The notes under the pieces were generated by a model. The model did no database searches, had not been told where the DNA came from, and saw only the letters and a list, made by a program, of their open reading frames with translations. The translations under genes were made by a program, and so were the position numbers. DNA of 64,000 bases from an uncultured Prevotellaceae bacterium (GTDB taxonomy: Bacteria > Bacteroidota > Bacteroidia > Bacteroidales > Bacteroidaceae), in contig CACZZQ010000004.1 in assembly GCA_902785695.1 (NCBI GenBank), forward strand, positions 40,158 to 104,157, given 5' to 3'. Shown one piece after another: positions 35,135-43,946 of the stretch (position 1 is its first letter; each line of letters begins with the position of its first letter).

Positions 35135-37557
35135 AAAGGATTGCTATTATGCTGCTGACCTGCCTCTTGATAGGCTGCGGTCAGAATGCGACCAAGGAGC
35201 AGGCTGTGCCTATCTCGAAACTCAACGTAGAGAGTCTGCTCGACAGTCTGGACCTCGACATGGACATCTCGCAACTGCCACTGAGCGACCTGCGTATCCT
35301 GGAGAACGTCTTCCTGGCTCAAAAGGGCTACCCCTTCGAGGACTCCTATCTGCGCAGCATCTACAGCAGTACCACCTGGTACGATTCGTTGATGTGGGCG
35401 TTTGATTCCATTATAGAAGAAATGCCAGAGGAGGAATATCATTATGACCCTGACAAGAGCTATCGCGAGAACTACTACGACAACATCGACCCCAAAATCC
35501 TAAAGTTGACCGACGAGCAACAAGCTTTTGTCGATCGTGTCAAAGAGCGCGAAACCGAACTGATGACAATGAACTTCAAGCCCGAAGGTGGAGGACTGGT
35601 GAATATTCAGAATACCATCAACCCCGGACTCATCAAAGAGGCAGATCCCCTATTATGGAACTACTTGGGCAACAACGGTTTTGTCATCGTGCCCGCCAAG
35701 CACCAGCAGCTGTTCCATATCTACGAGCAGAACGACTACCATGAATTTCCCGCCTTCGTCACCACCGACCTCTACCTGCAGCTCTACCACCTCTATTTCG
35801 ACTGTATGCTGCGCGAGGTGGAACAGCAGAAGATGGATTCACTAGTCGAAATGCTCTGTCTGGAAGGTTATCGCGCTATGTACGTGCTGACCCAGACCGA
35901 CCAGCCGCAAATAGTTGAGAGGGCGCGCTGGCTGTGCGATTATTTTGCGGTGGCCCTCAATCTGGACGGGAAACACCATATGGGCTTCGCCAACAAGTCG
36001 GCACTAGTTGAGATAGAGAAGATTATGAACAGCCAAGACGATTTCTCCAACTTCCTAGGCTATACCGATACCAAATTTGCCTACAGTCTATTTAAACCCC
36101 GCGGCCACTACACACGTAACGCCCGTCTAGAACACTATTTCCGCACAATGATGTGGCTGCAGACTGTGCCTTTCCGCACAGACAACGAGACTCAACTGGC
36201 GAATGCCCTGATACTGGCCGACTGGCTGAACAATAATGCGAAAGCTTTGTCCATCTACAAGAACATCACTGAGCCTATGACATACCTCATGGGACAGCCT
36301 GACAATGTGAGCATCACGCAGGTGGCAGATATCATCAAGAACAAGAACCTCAGCATAAAACAACTGTTAGCCGACCAGCAACAGATGCAGGCAATACGCC
36401 AACAAGTGGAGCAGATTGCTGAGCAGCAGACACGCATCAAACCGAAGTTCAACTACTCTGGCAAATACAAGATCAACCTGATGCCGCAACGCTATCAGCC
36501 CGATGCCGAGGTGCTACAGGAGATGGTGGACTATGATTCTGAGACAACCAAGCGCGATGTACCCAAGGGCCTCGATGTCTTTGCCGCCATGGGATGTACG
36601 CCAGCAGAAAAGATACTGCTCGACGAGCTCAACGAGCCTGAACGCTGGAGCAAGTACAAGCCCACACTACAGCACATGAAAGAGCGCATGAACGAGATCG
36701 ACTGGACGGAGAACAGCGCGGTGCAGTGGCTCTCAGCCTTGAAGACGGTGACGGAGACGCCACAGGATGCACCTTACTTCATGCTGACCGACGAATGGAA
36801 CCGTAAGTCGCTGAACACCGCACTGGCATCATGGGCAGAACTGAAACATGATGCCATCCTATACGCCAAACAGCCCTTCGGTGCTGAGTGTGGCGGTGGC
36901 GGTCCCCCTGATCCCGTCGTAAAAGGATACGTTGAGCCCAACGTCAACTTCTGGAAGAAGGCCATCACGCTGCTGGACCAGACCAAAGACGTATTGAGCC
37001 GCTACGGGCTGTTATCGGATAAATCAGAGGCTATCAACACTGACTTGCATGAACAGGCAGAGTTCTTGCTACGACTCAGCGAGAAAGAGTTGAAAGGCGA
37101 ACTCTTGAATGATATGGAATACGACCAACTGGAGTATATCGGAGCCACCTACGAGAATCTCTCGATAGAATTACTGCGCGACGAGAATCTGCAGTTGTGG
37201 AGCTGGGAAGACATCCAAAGTCCGGACAAGAAGGTGGCACTGGTGGCCGATGTCTATACGGCTAATGCCGACAACAACCCCAACAAGAGCATCCTGTATG
37301 AGGCTATCGGCAATGCCGACGAGATCTATGTAGTCATGGAAATAGGAGGCTATCTGCACCTAATGCGCGGAGCCGTCTTCTCATACCGTGAGTTCCAGCG
37401 GCCGGTCAATGACCAGAGGCTCAACGACGAGGAATGGCAGAAATACCTGGAGCAGCATCCGCGCTCTGGCGTACCTAATTGGATGAAGCCTGTCATAGCA
37501 CCCGTAGAAAAAGCCCCGGTAGACAATGAGAGCGTATTTTATAGCACTGGTTGCTAG
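35131..37557 (+). CDS. DUF3160-family lipoprotein
   Basis: 808 aa with signal peptide MKRIAIMLLTCLLIGC and a lipobox. The DUF3160 signature is clear: FVTTDLYLQLYHLYFDCMLR (about residues 208-227) and, later, YEAIGNADEIYVVMEIGGYL near the C-terminus. A Gly/Pro-rich loop (ECGGGGPPDPVVKGYVEPN) precedes the C-terminal helical part. The family is widespread in bacteria and archaea and often lies next to other envelope genes; its biochemical role is not known to me. It is coupled to the upstream gene by ATGA, and its last 32 nt overlap the CapA-like gene start, so the operon is tightly translated. Confidence 0.85.
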   Translation: MKRIAIMLLTCLLIGCGQNATKEQAVPISKLNVESLLDSLDLDMDISQLPLSDLRILENVFLAQKGYPFEDSYLRSIYSSTTWYDSLMWAFDSIIEEMPEEEYHYDPDKSYRENYYDNIDPKILKLTDEQQAFVDRVKERETELMTMNFKPEGGGLVNIQNTINPGLIKEADPLLWNYLGNNGFVIVPAKHQQLFHIYEQNDYHEFPAFVTTDLYLQLYHLYFDCMLREVEQQKMDSLVEMLCLEGYRAMYVLTQTDQPQIVERARWLCDYFAVALNLDGKHHMGFANKSALVEIEKIMNSQDDFSNFLGYTDTKFAYSLFKPRGHYTRNARLEHYFRTMMWLQTVPFRTDNETQLANALILADWLNNNAKALSIYKNITEPMTYLMGQPDNVSITQVADIIKNKNLSIKQLLADQQQMQAIRQQVEQIAEQQTRIKPKFNYSGKYKINLMPQRYQPDAEVLQEMVDYDSETTKRDVPKGLDVFAAMGCTPAEKILLDELNEPERWSKYKPTLQHMKERMNEIDWTENSAVQWLSALKTVTETPQDAPYFMLTDEWNRKSLNTALASWAELKHDAILYAKQPFGAECGGGGPPDPVVKGYVEPNVNFWKKAITLLDQTKDVLSRYGLLSDKSEAINTDLHEQAEFLLRLSEKELKGELLNDMEYDQLEYIGATYENLSIELLRDENLQLWSWEDIQSPDKKVALVADVYTANADNNPNKSILYEAIGNADEIYVVMEIGGYLHLMRGAVFSYREFQRPVNDQRLNDEEWQKYLEQHPRSGVPNWMKPVIAPVEKAPVDNESVFYSTGC

Positions 37558-38473
37558 TTTTGCAGCCCCCCTTTCGTCCCCCGAGGGGGACACTATGGCT
37601 ATAGAAGCCCCCTCGGGGGCAGTAGGGGGGGCTTGCATCCTCTTCACTGGCGACATCCTCTTGGATCGTGGTGTCCGAAAGACCATCGAGCACCACGGCA
37701 CCGACTACCTCTTTACTCAGGAAATGGATTCGCTGTTGAAGGCTTCAGATGTGGTGGTGGGCAACCTGGAGTGTCCGGCCACCAAAGTCAAGGCTCCCAA
37801 ACAGAAACGATTCATCTTCCGAGGCGAGCCCATCTGGTTGTCTGCACTTAAGGAGCACGGTTTTACACATCTGAACATGGCCAACAACCACAGCGTGGAT
37901 CAGGGACGAGACGGACTGACGGACACCCGCGAAAACATCATCCGTGCGGGGATGACACCCGTAGGGGCTGGCAAGGACATGAGCGAGGCGGCAAAAGCCG
38001 TGCTGCTGACACAACAGCCGCGAAAGGTATGGCTCATCGCATCGCTACGCATGGCACTGGAGAACTATGCGTACCTGCCCCATAAGGCCAGCGTCAACCA
38101 GGAAGCGACAGCCGACATCATCAAGCGCATCAGACAGATTAAGCAGAAAGACCCGCAGGCCGTGGTCATCGTATCGCTGCACTGGGGAGCGGAACATACA
38201 CTGCAACCCGTAGCCAGTCAGCGGCTGGAGGCTCATCGGCTCGTCAATGCCGGTGCCGATGCCCTGATCTGCCATCACACCCACACCCTGCAAACCATAG
38301 AGCACTATCAAGGGCGCGACATCTACTACAGCATCGGCAATTTCATTTTCGACCAGCAAAAGCCCCTAAACAGCAAAGCCTGCATGGTGAAGGTCAGCGT
38401 CACCAAAGACAACGTCACTACCACCCCCATCCCCATCGAAATTACAAAATGTAGACCCCGCCTAACGCGGTAG
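37526..38473 (+). CDS. CapA/PgsA-like metallophosphatase-fold protein (PGA_cap family)
   Basis: 315 aa. After a short hydrophobic start (MRAYFIALVASFA) comes a repeat-encoded insert (PLSSPEG...EAPSGAVG), then the PGA_cap core: ILFTGDILLDRGVRK, VVGNLECPAT, HLNMANNHSVDQGRDGLTDT, VSLHWGAEHTL, ICHHTHTLQTIEHY and YYSIGNFIFDQ. These hold the GD, GNLE, NNH and HxH metal-site motifs typical of the calcineurin-like CapA fold. Members are linked to poly-gamma-glutamate capsule export, but many have unknown roles. The start overlaps the DUF3160 stop by 32 nt. The GC-rich repeat lies between the signal peptide and the catalytic domain. Confidence 0.88.
   Translation: MRAYFIALVASFAAPLSSPEGDTMAIEAPSGAVGGACILFTGDILLDRGVRKTIEHHGTDYLFTQEMDSLLKASDVVVGNLECPATKVKAPKQKRFIFRGEPIWLSALKEHGFTHLNMANNHSVDQGRDGLTDTRENIIRAGMTPVGAGKDMSEAAKAVLLTQQPRKVWLIASLRMALENYAYLPHKASVNQEATADIIKRIRQIKQKDPQAVVIVSLHWGAEHTLQPVASQRLEAHRLVNAGADALICHHTHTLQTIEHYQGRDIYYSIGNFIFDQQKPLNSKACMVKVSVTKDNVTTTPIPIEITKCRPRLTR
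37565..37634. repeat. Two-hairpin GC-rich palindromic element in the CapA-like gene
   Basis: Outer arms GCCCCCC (37565) and GGGGGGGCT (to 37633) enclose two palindromes, GTCCCCCGAGGGGGAC and GCCCCCTCGGGGGC. It corresponds in order and spacing to the element at 50610-50695 (opposite strand), with a different middle. It is translated in frame as PLSSPEG...EAPSGAVGG. Confidence 0.85.
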
Positions 38474-38501
38474 CAAATTCTTCACTCTTCACTCTTCACT
38501 C
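38467..38501 (+). repeat. CGGTAGCAAATT + (TTCACTC)n dispersed repeat
   Basis: GCGGTAGCAAATTC followed by heptameric TTCACTC units, beginning within the CapA-like gene's last codons (the TAG stop at 38471 lies inside it) and ending just before the NUDIX start codon. The same sequence precedes speA (42016-42052). Confidence 0.75.
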
Positions 38502-38506
38502 AAAAA

Positions 38507-39034
38507 ATGCATCCCTTAGACAAATTCCAGTATTGCCCCGTATGCGGCAGCAAAGCATTTACAGTTCACGACTTCAAAAGCAAGCAATGCGAGGCTTGCG
38601 GGTTTACGTACTATGCCAATCCCTGTTCGGCCACAGCCGCCTTCATCCGTAATAAGCGCGGCGAACTGTTAGTGGTGCGACGCGGAAAAGAGCCTGCCAA
38701 GGACACGCTGGACCTGCCTGGCGGCTTCGTGGATATGCAGGAGACCGTGGAGGAAGGGATGCGACGCGAAATACAGGAAGAGACAGGACTCACGGTGAGT
38801 GAGGTGAGCTATCTCTTTTCCATCCCCAACCAGTATCTCTACTCCGATATGCTCATCCATACCATCGATATGTTCTATGAAGTAAGGGTGGACAATGATG
38901 TCAAACCCGTGGCCGACGATGATGCCGCTGCATTAGGATGGATGCTTTTAGAGAAGGTAAATCCAAAGGATTTCGGACTGAAAAGTATCAGTCAGGGCGT
39001 AGAGCGATACCTCACCGAATCGTTAAGAAAATAA
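38507..39034 (+). CDS. NUDIX hydrolase with N-terminal zinc ribbon
   Basis: 175 aa. A zinc ribbon CPVCG...CEACG (residues 10-37) precedes the NUDIX domain. The box GX5EX7REUXEEXGU is complete (LDLPGGFVDMQETVEEGMRR, then EIQEETGL), near residues 68-92. Zinc-ribbon NUDIX proteins of this type hydrolyse nucleoside diphosphate-linked substrates such as NAD(H) or ADP-ribose, but the substrate is not readable here. It follows the CapA-like gene after a short repeat-filled spacer and may be transcribed with it. The start ATG at 38507 is the only one before the zinc ribbon. Confidence 0.9.
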   Translation: MHPLDKFQYCPVCGSKAFTVHDFKSKQCEACGFTYYANPCSATAAFIRNKRGELLVVRRGKEPAKDTLDLPGGFVDMQETVEEGMRREIQEETGLTVSEVSYLFSIPNQYLYSDMLIHTIDMFYEVRVDNDVKPVADDDAAALGWMLLEKVNPKDFGLKSISQGVERYLTESLRK

Positions 39035-39075
39035 AAAATCTTCTATATATATAAGGTGAAAGCAAACTTTTTGCT

Positions 39076-39083
39076 TACTTTTG
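39076..39083 (+). promoter_or_regulatory. -7 box TACTTTTG for topA
   Basis: Matches TAnnTTTG. It is preceded by the inverted repeat AGCAAA (39061-39066) / TTTGCT. The inferred start near 39090 gives a leader of about 50 nt made mainly of the ATTAAGCATT repeat. Confidence 0.6.
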
Positions 39084-39100
39084 CAGCCCCAAAGCTAATA

Positions 39101-39132
39101 ATTAAGCATTAAGCATTAAGAATTAAGCATTA
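39101..39132. repeat. ATTAAGCATT microsatellite in the topA leader
   Basis: ATTAAGCATTAAGCATTA then AGAATTAAGCATTA, the same motif (on the opposite strand) as the SusC-1/SusD-1 spacer at 11106-11144. It sits just upstream of the topA start codon. Confidence 0.7.
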
Positions 39133-39138
39133 TATATC

Positions 39139-41466
39139 ATGCAGAAAAATCTAGTGATTGTAGAGTCACCAGCCAAGGCAAAGACCATAGAGAAATTCCT
39201 GGGCAGCGACTACAAAGTGATGTCGAGTTACGGACATATCCGTGACCTGAAGAAGAAAGAGCTGAGCATCAACGACACGACGCTGGAACCCGAATACGAG
39301 ATTCCAGACGAGAAGAAAAAACTGGTCAGCGACCTGAAAGCACAAGCCAAGAAGTCAGACCAGGTGTGGCTCGCATCCGATGAAGACCGTGAAGGAGAAG
39401 CCATCTCATGGCATCTGTGCGAGGTGCTGGGACTGGACGAAGAGAAGACCAAGCGCATCGTGTTCCACGAGATTACCAAACCTGCCATCCTGGAGGCCAT
39501 CAAGAATCCACGTACCGTGAATATGAACCTGGTGAACGCACAGCAGGCACGCCGTGTGCTCGACAGAATAGTAGGCTTCAAACTGTCGCCCGTGCTGTGG
39601 CGCAAGGTGAAGCCACAGCTCTCGGCAGGTCGTGTGCAGAGCGTCGCCGTACGTCTGATAGTTGAGCGCGAACGCGAGCTGCAGGCATTCACCAGCGAGA
39701 CCTACTATGTGGTGAACGGCATCTTCGCCATCACCAATCCCGACGGCTCGCAGAGCGAAGTGAAAGCTACGCTGAACCAGCGCTTCAAGACCGAACAGGA
39801 GGTGGAACAGTTCATGGAGAAGTGCAAAGAGGCATCCTTCGTCGTGGAATCCGTACAGAAGAAGCCGATGAAACGCACACCGGCACCACCATTCACCACG
39901 TCTACCCTGCAGCAGGAAGCCGCCCGCAAGCTGGGCTTCACCGTGAGTCAGACAATGATGGTGGCGCAGCATCTGTATGAGAACGGACGCATCACGTATA
40001 TGCGTACCGACTCAGTGAACCTGAGCAGTCTCTGCATCAACGCCACCAAGGAAGAGATAACCCGTCAGTATGGCGAGGAATACAGCAAGGTGCGACAATA
40101 TCACACCAGCTCAAAGGGTGCACAGGAGGCTCACGAGGCCATACGACCCACCTATATGGACCAACCCACGATAGAAGGAACAGTACAGGAGAAACGACTC
40201 TACGAACTGATATGGAAGCGTACGGTGGCCAGTCAGATGGCTGATGCCGACATAGAAAAGACCACGGCAACAATAACTGCGCCCCTTTCAAACCCAGAGG
40301 GGGCAGTAGGGGGAGCTTCCTTCATCGCACAGGGCGAAGTGGTGAAGTTCGACGGATTCCTGAAGGTCTATCGCGAATCGGTAGACGACGATGACGACAA
40401 CAAGGAAGAGTCGGCTCACGTGCTCCCGCCATTGAAGAATGGAGACGAGCTGACACGCCGCGAGATTTCGGCTACAGAGCGTACCACACAGGGACCGCAG
40501 CGATATACCGAAGCATCATTGGTACACAAACTCGAAGAACTGGGCATAGGACGTCCTTCCACATACGCCCCCACCATCAGTACCATCCAACAGCGAGAGT
40601 ATGTGGTGAAAGGCGACAAGAAAGGCGAAGAGCACCAGTATGCCGTGATCACACTGAAAGGCAAACAGATCAGCATGAAGACACGCGTGGAACTGACAGG
40701 GTCTGACAAGGGCAAGCTGATGCCTACGGATATCGGCATGGTGGTCAATGACTTCCTCATGGAGCACTTCCCTGGCATCATGGACTATAACTTCACCGCC
40801 AAGGTGGAACAGGACTTCGATAAGATTGCTGAGGGTAAAGTGCAGTGGGACAAGATGATGAAGAAATTCTACAAAGACTTTGAGCCCAACGTAGAAGAAA
40901 CGATGAACGCACGTGCCGAGCATAAGGCCGGAGAAAGGCAGCTGGGTATCGACCCGAAGAGCAAGAAGCCCGTATTCGTCAAGATAGGACGCTTCGGACC
41001 CGTGATACAGATTGGCAGTGCCGAGGATAAGGAAAAACCACAGTTTGCACACCTGCCCAAGGAACTGGGCATGGAGAGCATCACCCTGGAACAGGCTCTG
41101 GAACTCTTCAAACTGCCGCGTATGCTGGGAGAATACGAAGGGGAGCCCATCACCGTGGGTACCGGCCGCTTCGGAGCATACGTACTGCACAAGAAGCTCT
41201 ACACATCGCTGCCAAAAGATGTAGATCCGCTGACCATTGGTATCGCTGATGCCGTAAAACTGATTGAGGAGAAACGCAAACAGAACGAGCAGAAACATCT
41301 GAAGTCGTTTATCGAAGACGACAAACTGCAAGTCCTCAACGGACGCTACGGCCCCTATCTGAACTACGACGGACAGAACTACCGAATGCCCAAGAGTATG
41401 CACGAGCGTGCCAAGAACCTGACCTACGAGGAATGCATGGCGATTATCAACAAAAATGAGAAATAG
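39139..41466 (+). CDS. topA: DNA topoisomerase I (type IA)
   Basis: 775 aa. The N-terminal Toprim domain shows LVIVESPAKAKTIEKFLG and ASDEDREGEAISWHL. The catalytic Tyr is in RITYMRTDSVNLS (about residue 287). Later motifs are GIGRPSTYAPTISTIQQREY and the C-terminal Topo-C repeats (GRFGPVIQIG, GRFGAYVLHKKLY, GRYGPYLNYDGQNYRMPK) in place of zinc fingers. The enzyme relaxes negative supercoils in the nucleoid. A GC-rich repeat inserts about 13 residues (APLSNPEGAVGGA, near 382-395) in a loop before FIAQGEVVKFDGFL. It starts a probable topA-aroK-speA run, with aroK only 16 nt downstream. Confidence 0.98.
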   Translation: MQKNLVIVESPAKAKTIEKFLGSDYKVMSSYGHIRDLKKKELSINDTTLEPEYEIPDEKKKLVSDLKAQAKKSDQVWLASDEDREGEAISWHLCEVLGLDEEKTKRIVFHEITKPAILEAIKNPRTVNMNLVNAQQARRVLDRIVGFKLSPVLWRKVKPQLSAGRVQSVAVRLIVERERELQAFTSETYYVVNGIFAITNPDGSQSEVKATLNQRFKTEQEVEQFMEKCKEASFVVESVQKKPMKRTPAPPFTTSTLQQEAARKLGFTVSQTMMVAQHLYENGRITYMRTDSVNLSSLCINATKEEITRQYGEEYSKVRQYHTSSKGAQEAHEAIRPTYMDQPTIEGTVQEKRLYELIWKRTVASQMADADIEKTTATITAPLSNPEGAVGGASFIAQGEVVKFDGFLKVYRESVDDDDDNKEESAHVLPPLKNGDELTRREISATERTTQGPQRYTEASLVHKLEELGIGRPSTYAPTISTIQQREYVVKGDKKGEEHQYAVITLKGKQISMKTRVELTGSDKGKLMPTDIGMVVNDFLMEHFPGIMDYNFTAKVEQDFDKIAEGKVQWDKMMKKFYKDFEPNVEETMNARAEHKAGERQLGIDPKSKKPVFVKIGRFGPVIQIGSAEDKEKPQFAHLPKELGMESITLEQALELFKLPRMLGEYEGEPITVGTGRFGAYVLHKKLYTSLPKDVDPLTIGIADAVKLIEEKRKQNEQKHLKSFIEDDKLQVLNGRYGPYLNYDGQNYRMPKSMHERAKNLTYEECMAIINKNEK
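40279..40318. repeat. GC-rich palindromic element (short form) inside topA
   Basis: GCGCCCCTTTC ... CCCAGAGGGGGC, then AGTAGGGGGAGCTT. It keeps the ends of the two-hairpin element but has only one inner stem. It is read in frame as APLSNPEGAVGGAS, in the same frame as the copies in the CapA-like and flavodiiron genes. Confidence 0.8.
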
Positions 41467-41482
41467 CTCTCATTTCAAAATT

Positions 41483-42013
41483 ATGATGAAAAGAATAATT
41501 TTGATAGGCTATATGGGGGCGGGAAAGACCACCGTGGGAAAAGCCCTCTCCAAGGAAATGGGCATACCGTTCTATGACCTCGACTGGTATATAGAGAGCC
41601 GCAGACATAAGACCGTGTCGGAAATCTTTGCCGAACAAGGTGAGGAGGCCTTCCGGAAGATAGAGCATAATATGCTGCACGAGGTGGCAGAATTCGAGAA
41701 CGTCATCATCAGCTGCGGAGGCGGTACGCCCTGTTTCTACGACAACATCGACTACATGAACCAGCAAGGACAGGTAGTCTATCTGAAAGCCACACCAGAG
41801 GTGCTCTATCAGCACCTGATGATGGGAAAAGGAGAACGCCCCCTGCTGAAAGGGAAGAGCAAGGAGGAACTCATGATCTTTATCCACGAACAGCTGGAGA
41901 AGCGTGAACCCTTCTACGAGAAAGCCCAGTACACCCTCGACATCAGTTTGATGGACAACAACGACAAGATAAAAACCACAATAGACAAACTCCGCGAGGT
42001 ATTAGATGCCTAA
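41483..42013 (+). CDS. aroK: Shikimate kinase
   Basis: 176 aa from the ATG at 41483 (MMKRIILIGYMGAGKTTVGK); a longer frame from 41456 would overlap topA by 11 nt and adds nothing conserved. The P-loop GYMGAGKTT, the shikimate-binding DLDWYIE and the SCGGGTPCF motif match AroK. The lid region is GERPLLKG. It phosphorylates shikimate with ATP in the chorismate pathway (cytoplasm). It lies 16 nt after topA and is followed by a repeat-filled 39-nt spacer to speA. Confidence 0.95.
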   Translation: MMKRIILIGYMGAGKTTVGKALSKEMGIPFYDLDWYIESRRHKTVSEIFAEQGEEAFRKIEHNMLHEVAEFENVIISCGGGTPCFYDNIDYMNQQGQVVYLKATPEVLYQHLMMGKGERPLLKGKSKEELMIFIHEQLEKREPFYEKAQYTLDISLMDNNDKIKTTIDKLREVLDA

Positions 42014-42015
42014 CA

Positions 42016-42052
42016 GCGGTAGTAAATTCTTCACTTTTCACTTTTCACTTTT
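42016..42052 (+). repeat. CGGTAGTAAATT + (TTCACTT)n dispersed repeat before speA
   Basis: GCGGTAGTAAATTC then TTCACTTTTCAC units, ending at the speA ATG. The preceding GCCTAAC (aroK stop) also matches the sequence before the 38467 copy, so the repeat may begin upstream of the marked coordinates. Confidence 0.75.
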
Positions 42053-43945
42053 ATGAAGAAATGGACCTTAGATGATGCCCGGGAACTTTACAACATCAAC
42101 GGTTGGGGCACAAGCTACTTCGGTATCAACGACAAAGGTGATGTTTACGTCACACCCAGTAAGGACGAGGCTCAGATAGACCTCCGCGAGGTTATGGACG
42201 AGCTGGCACTGCGAGATGTGACGGCTCCCGTACTGCTGCGCTTCCCCGATATTCTGGACAATCGCATCGAAAAGACGTGGAGCTGCTTTAAGAAGGCCGC
42301 CAAGGAGTACGACTACAAAGGCGAGAACTACGTGGTCTACCCCATCAAGGTGAACCAGATGCAGCCCGTGGTTGAGGAAATCATCAGCCACGGTCGTAAG
42401 TTCAACCTCGGCGTAGAGGCTGGATCAAAGCCTGAGCTGCACGCTGTCATCGCCGTACAGTGCCAGAGCGACTCTATCATCGTATGCAACGGCTACAAGG
42501 ACGAGAGCTATGTAGAACTGGCCCTGCTGGCACAGAAGATGGGCAAGCATATCTTCATCGTCGTGGAGAAGCTGAACGAGCTTGACATCATTGCACGCGT
42601 AGCCAAGCAACTGAACGTACGCCCAAACATCGGCATCCGCATCAAACTGGCCTCTTCAGGAAGTGGCAAATGGGAAGAGAGCGGTGGCGATGCCAGCAAG
42701 TTCGGACTGACCAGTGCAGAACTGCTGGAAGCCCTGGAACAGCTGGACAAGAAGGGAATGCGCGACTGTCTGCGCCTCATCCATTTCCATATCGGTTCTC
42801 AGATAACTAAGATTCGTCGCATCCAGACAGCACTACGCGAGGCCTCACAGTTCTATATCCAACTACATAAGATGGGATATAACGTGGACTTCGTTGACTG
42901 TGGTGGCGGTCTCGGCGTTGACTATGACGGAACCCGTTCACCTTCAAGTGAGAGTTCTGTGAACTACTCTATCCAGGAGTATGTGAACGACTGTATCTAC
43001 ACCTTCGTCGATGCTGCCAACAAGAACGGCATCCCCCACCCCAACATCATTACAGAGAGCGGACGCTCGCTGGCTGCCCATCACTCGGTGCTGGTTATCG
43101 ATGTGCTGGAGACTGCCTCGCTGCCTGAGATGCCAGAGGAGTTCGAACCCGATGAGAACTCACACCAGTTGGTAAAGGATCTCTATGAGATATGGGACAA
43201 TCTGTCGCCACGCAACGTGCTGGAAGACTGGCACGATGCCGAACAGATTCGCGAGGAGGTGCTCGACCTCTTTGCTCATGGCATCGTTGACCTGAAGACA
43301 CGTGCTGAGATTGAAGCCATGTACTGGAGCGTATGCCATGAGATTAATGCCCTGGCGAAGAACCTGAAGCACATCCCAGAGGAACTCATGAATATCGACA
43401 AGTTGCTGGCCGACAAGTACTTCTGTAACTTCTCGCTGTTCCAGAGCCTGCCCGACTCATGGGCCATCGACCAAATGTTCCCCATTATGCCTATCCAGCG
43501 ACTGGACGAGCGTCCTACACGCAACGCCACACTACAGGATATCACCTGCGACTCTGACGGCAAGATAGCCAGTTTCGTGACCAACCGCCACAACTCACAC
43601 TCACTGCCCGTACACACGCTGAAGAAGAACGAGACCTACTATCTGGGCGTGTTCCTTGTAGGTGCCTATCAGGAGATCTTGGGCGATATGCACAACCTCT
43701 TCGGCGACACTACAGCCGTTCACGTATCAGTGAAGGACGGTCAATATCATATTGACCAGATCTTCGACGGTGAGACGGTGGCCGAGGTGCTGGAATATGT
43801 GCAGTATAACCCCAAGAAACTGGTTCGCCAGTTGGAAATATGGGTATCGAAGAGCGTGAAGGAAGGCAAGATAACCCTGGAAGAAGGAAAGGAGTTCCTG
43901 AGCAACTACCGCAGCGGACTCTACGGATATACTTATTTGGAGTAA
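42053..43945 (+). CDS. speA: Biosynthetic arginine decarboxylase
   Basis: 630 aa. The PLP-binding Lys is in YPIKVNQMQPVVEEI (about residue 100). Further family motifs are GVEAGSKPEL, IRIKLASSGSGKW, LRLIHFHIGSQI, DCGGGLGVDYDGT, ITESGRSLAAHHS and the C-terminal LFGDTTAVHVSV. SpeA converts arginine to agmatine and CO2, the first step of the agmatine route to putrescine. The length is usual for the family. A palindromic repeat begins 2 nt after its stop codon and marks the left edge of the DUF559 element. Confidence 0.97.
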   Translation: MKKWTLDDARELYNINGWGTSYFGINDKGDVYVTPSKDEAQIDLREVMDELALRDVTAPVLLRFPDILDNRIEKTWSCFKKAAKEYDYKGENYVVYPIKVNQMQPVVEEIISHGRKFNLGVEAGSKPELHAVIAVQCQSDSIIVCNGYKDESYVELALLAQKMGKHIFIVVEKLNELDIIARVAKQLNVRPNIGIRIKLASSGSGKWEESGGDASKFGLTSAELLEALEQLDKKGMRDCLRLIHFHIGSQITKIRRIQTALREASQFYIQLHKMGYNVDFVDCGGGLGVDYDGTRSPSSESSVNYSIQEYVNDCIYTFVDAANKNGIPHPNIITESGRSLAAHHSVLVIDVLETASLPEMPEEFEPDENSHQLVKDLYEIWDNLSPRNVLEDWHDAEQIREEVLDLFAHGIVDLKTRAEIEAMYWSVCHEINALAKNLKHIPEELMNIDKLLADKYFCNFSLFQSLPDSWAIDQMFPIMPIQRLDERPTRNATLQDITCDSDGKIASFVTNRHNSHSLPVHTLKKNETYYLGVFLVGAYQEILGDMHNLFGDTTAVHVSVKDGQYHIDQIFDGETVAEVLEYVQYNPKKLVRQLEIWVSKSVKEGKITLEEGKEFLSNYRSGLYGYTYLE

Positions 43946-43946
43946 G

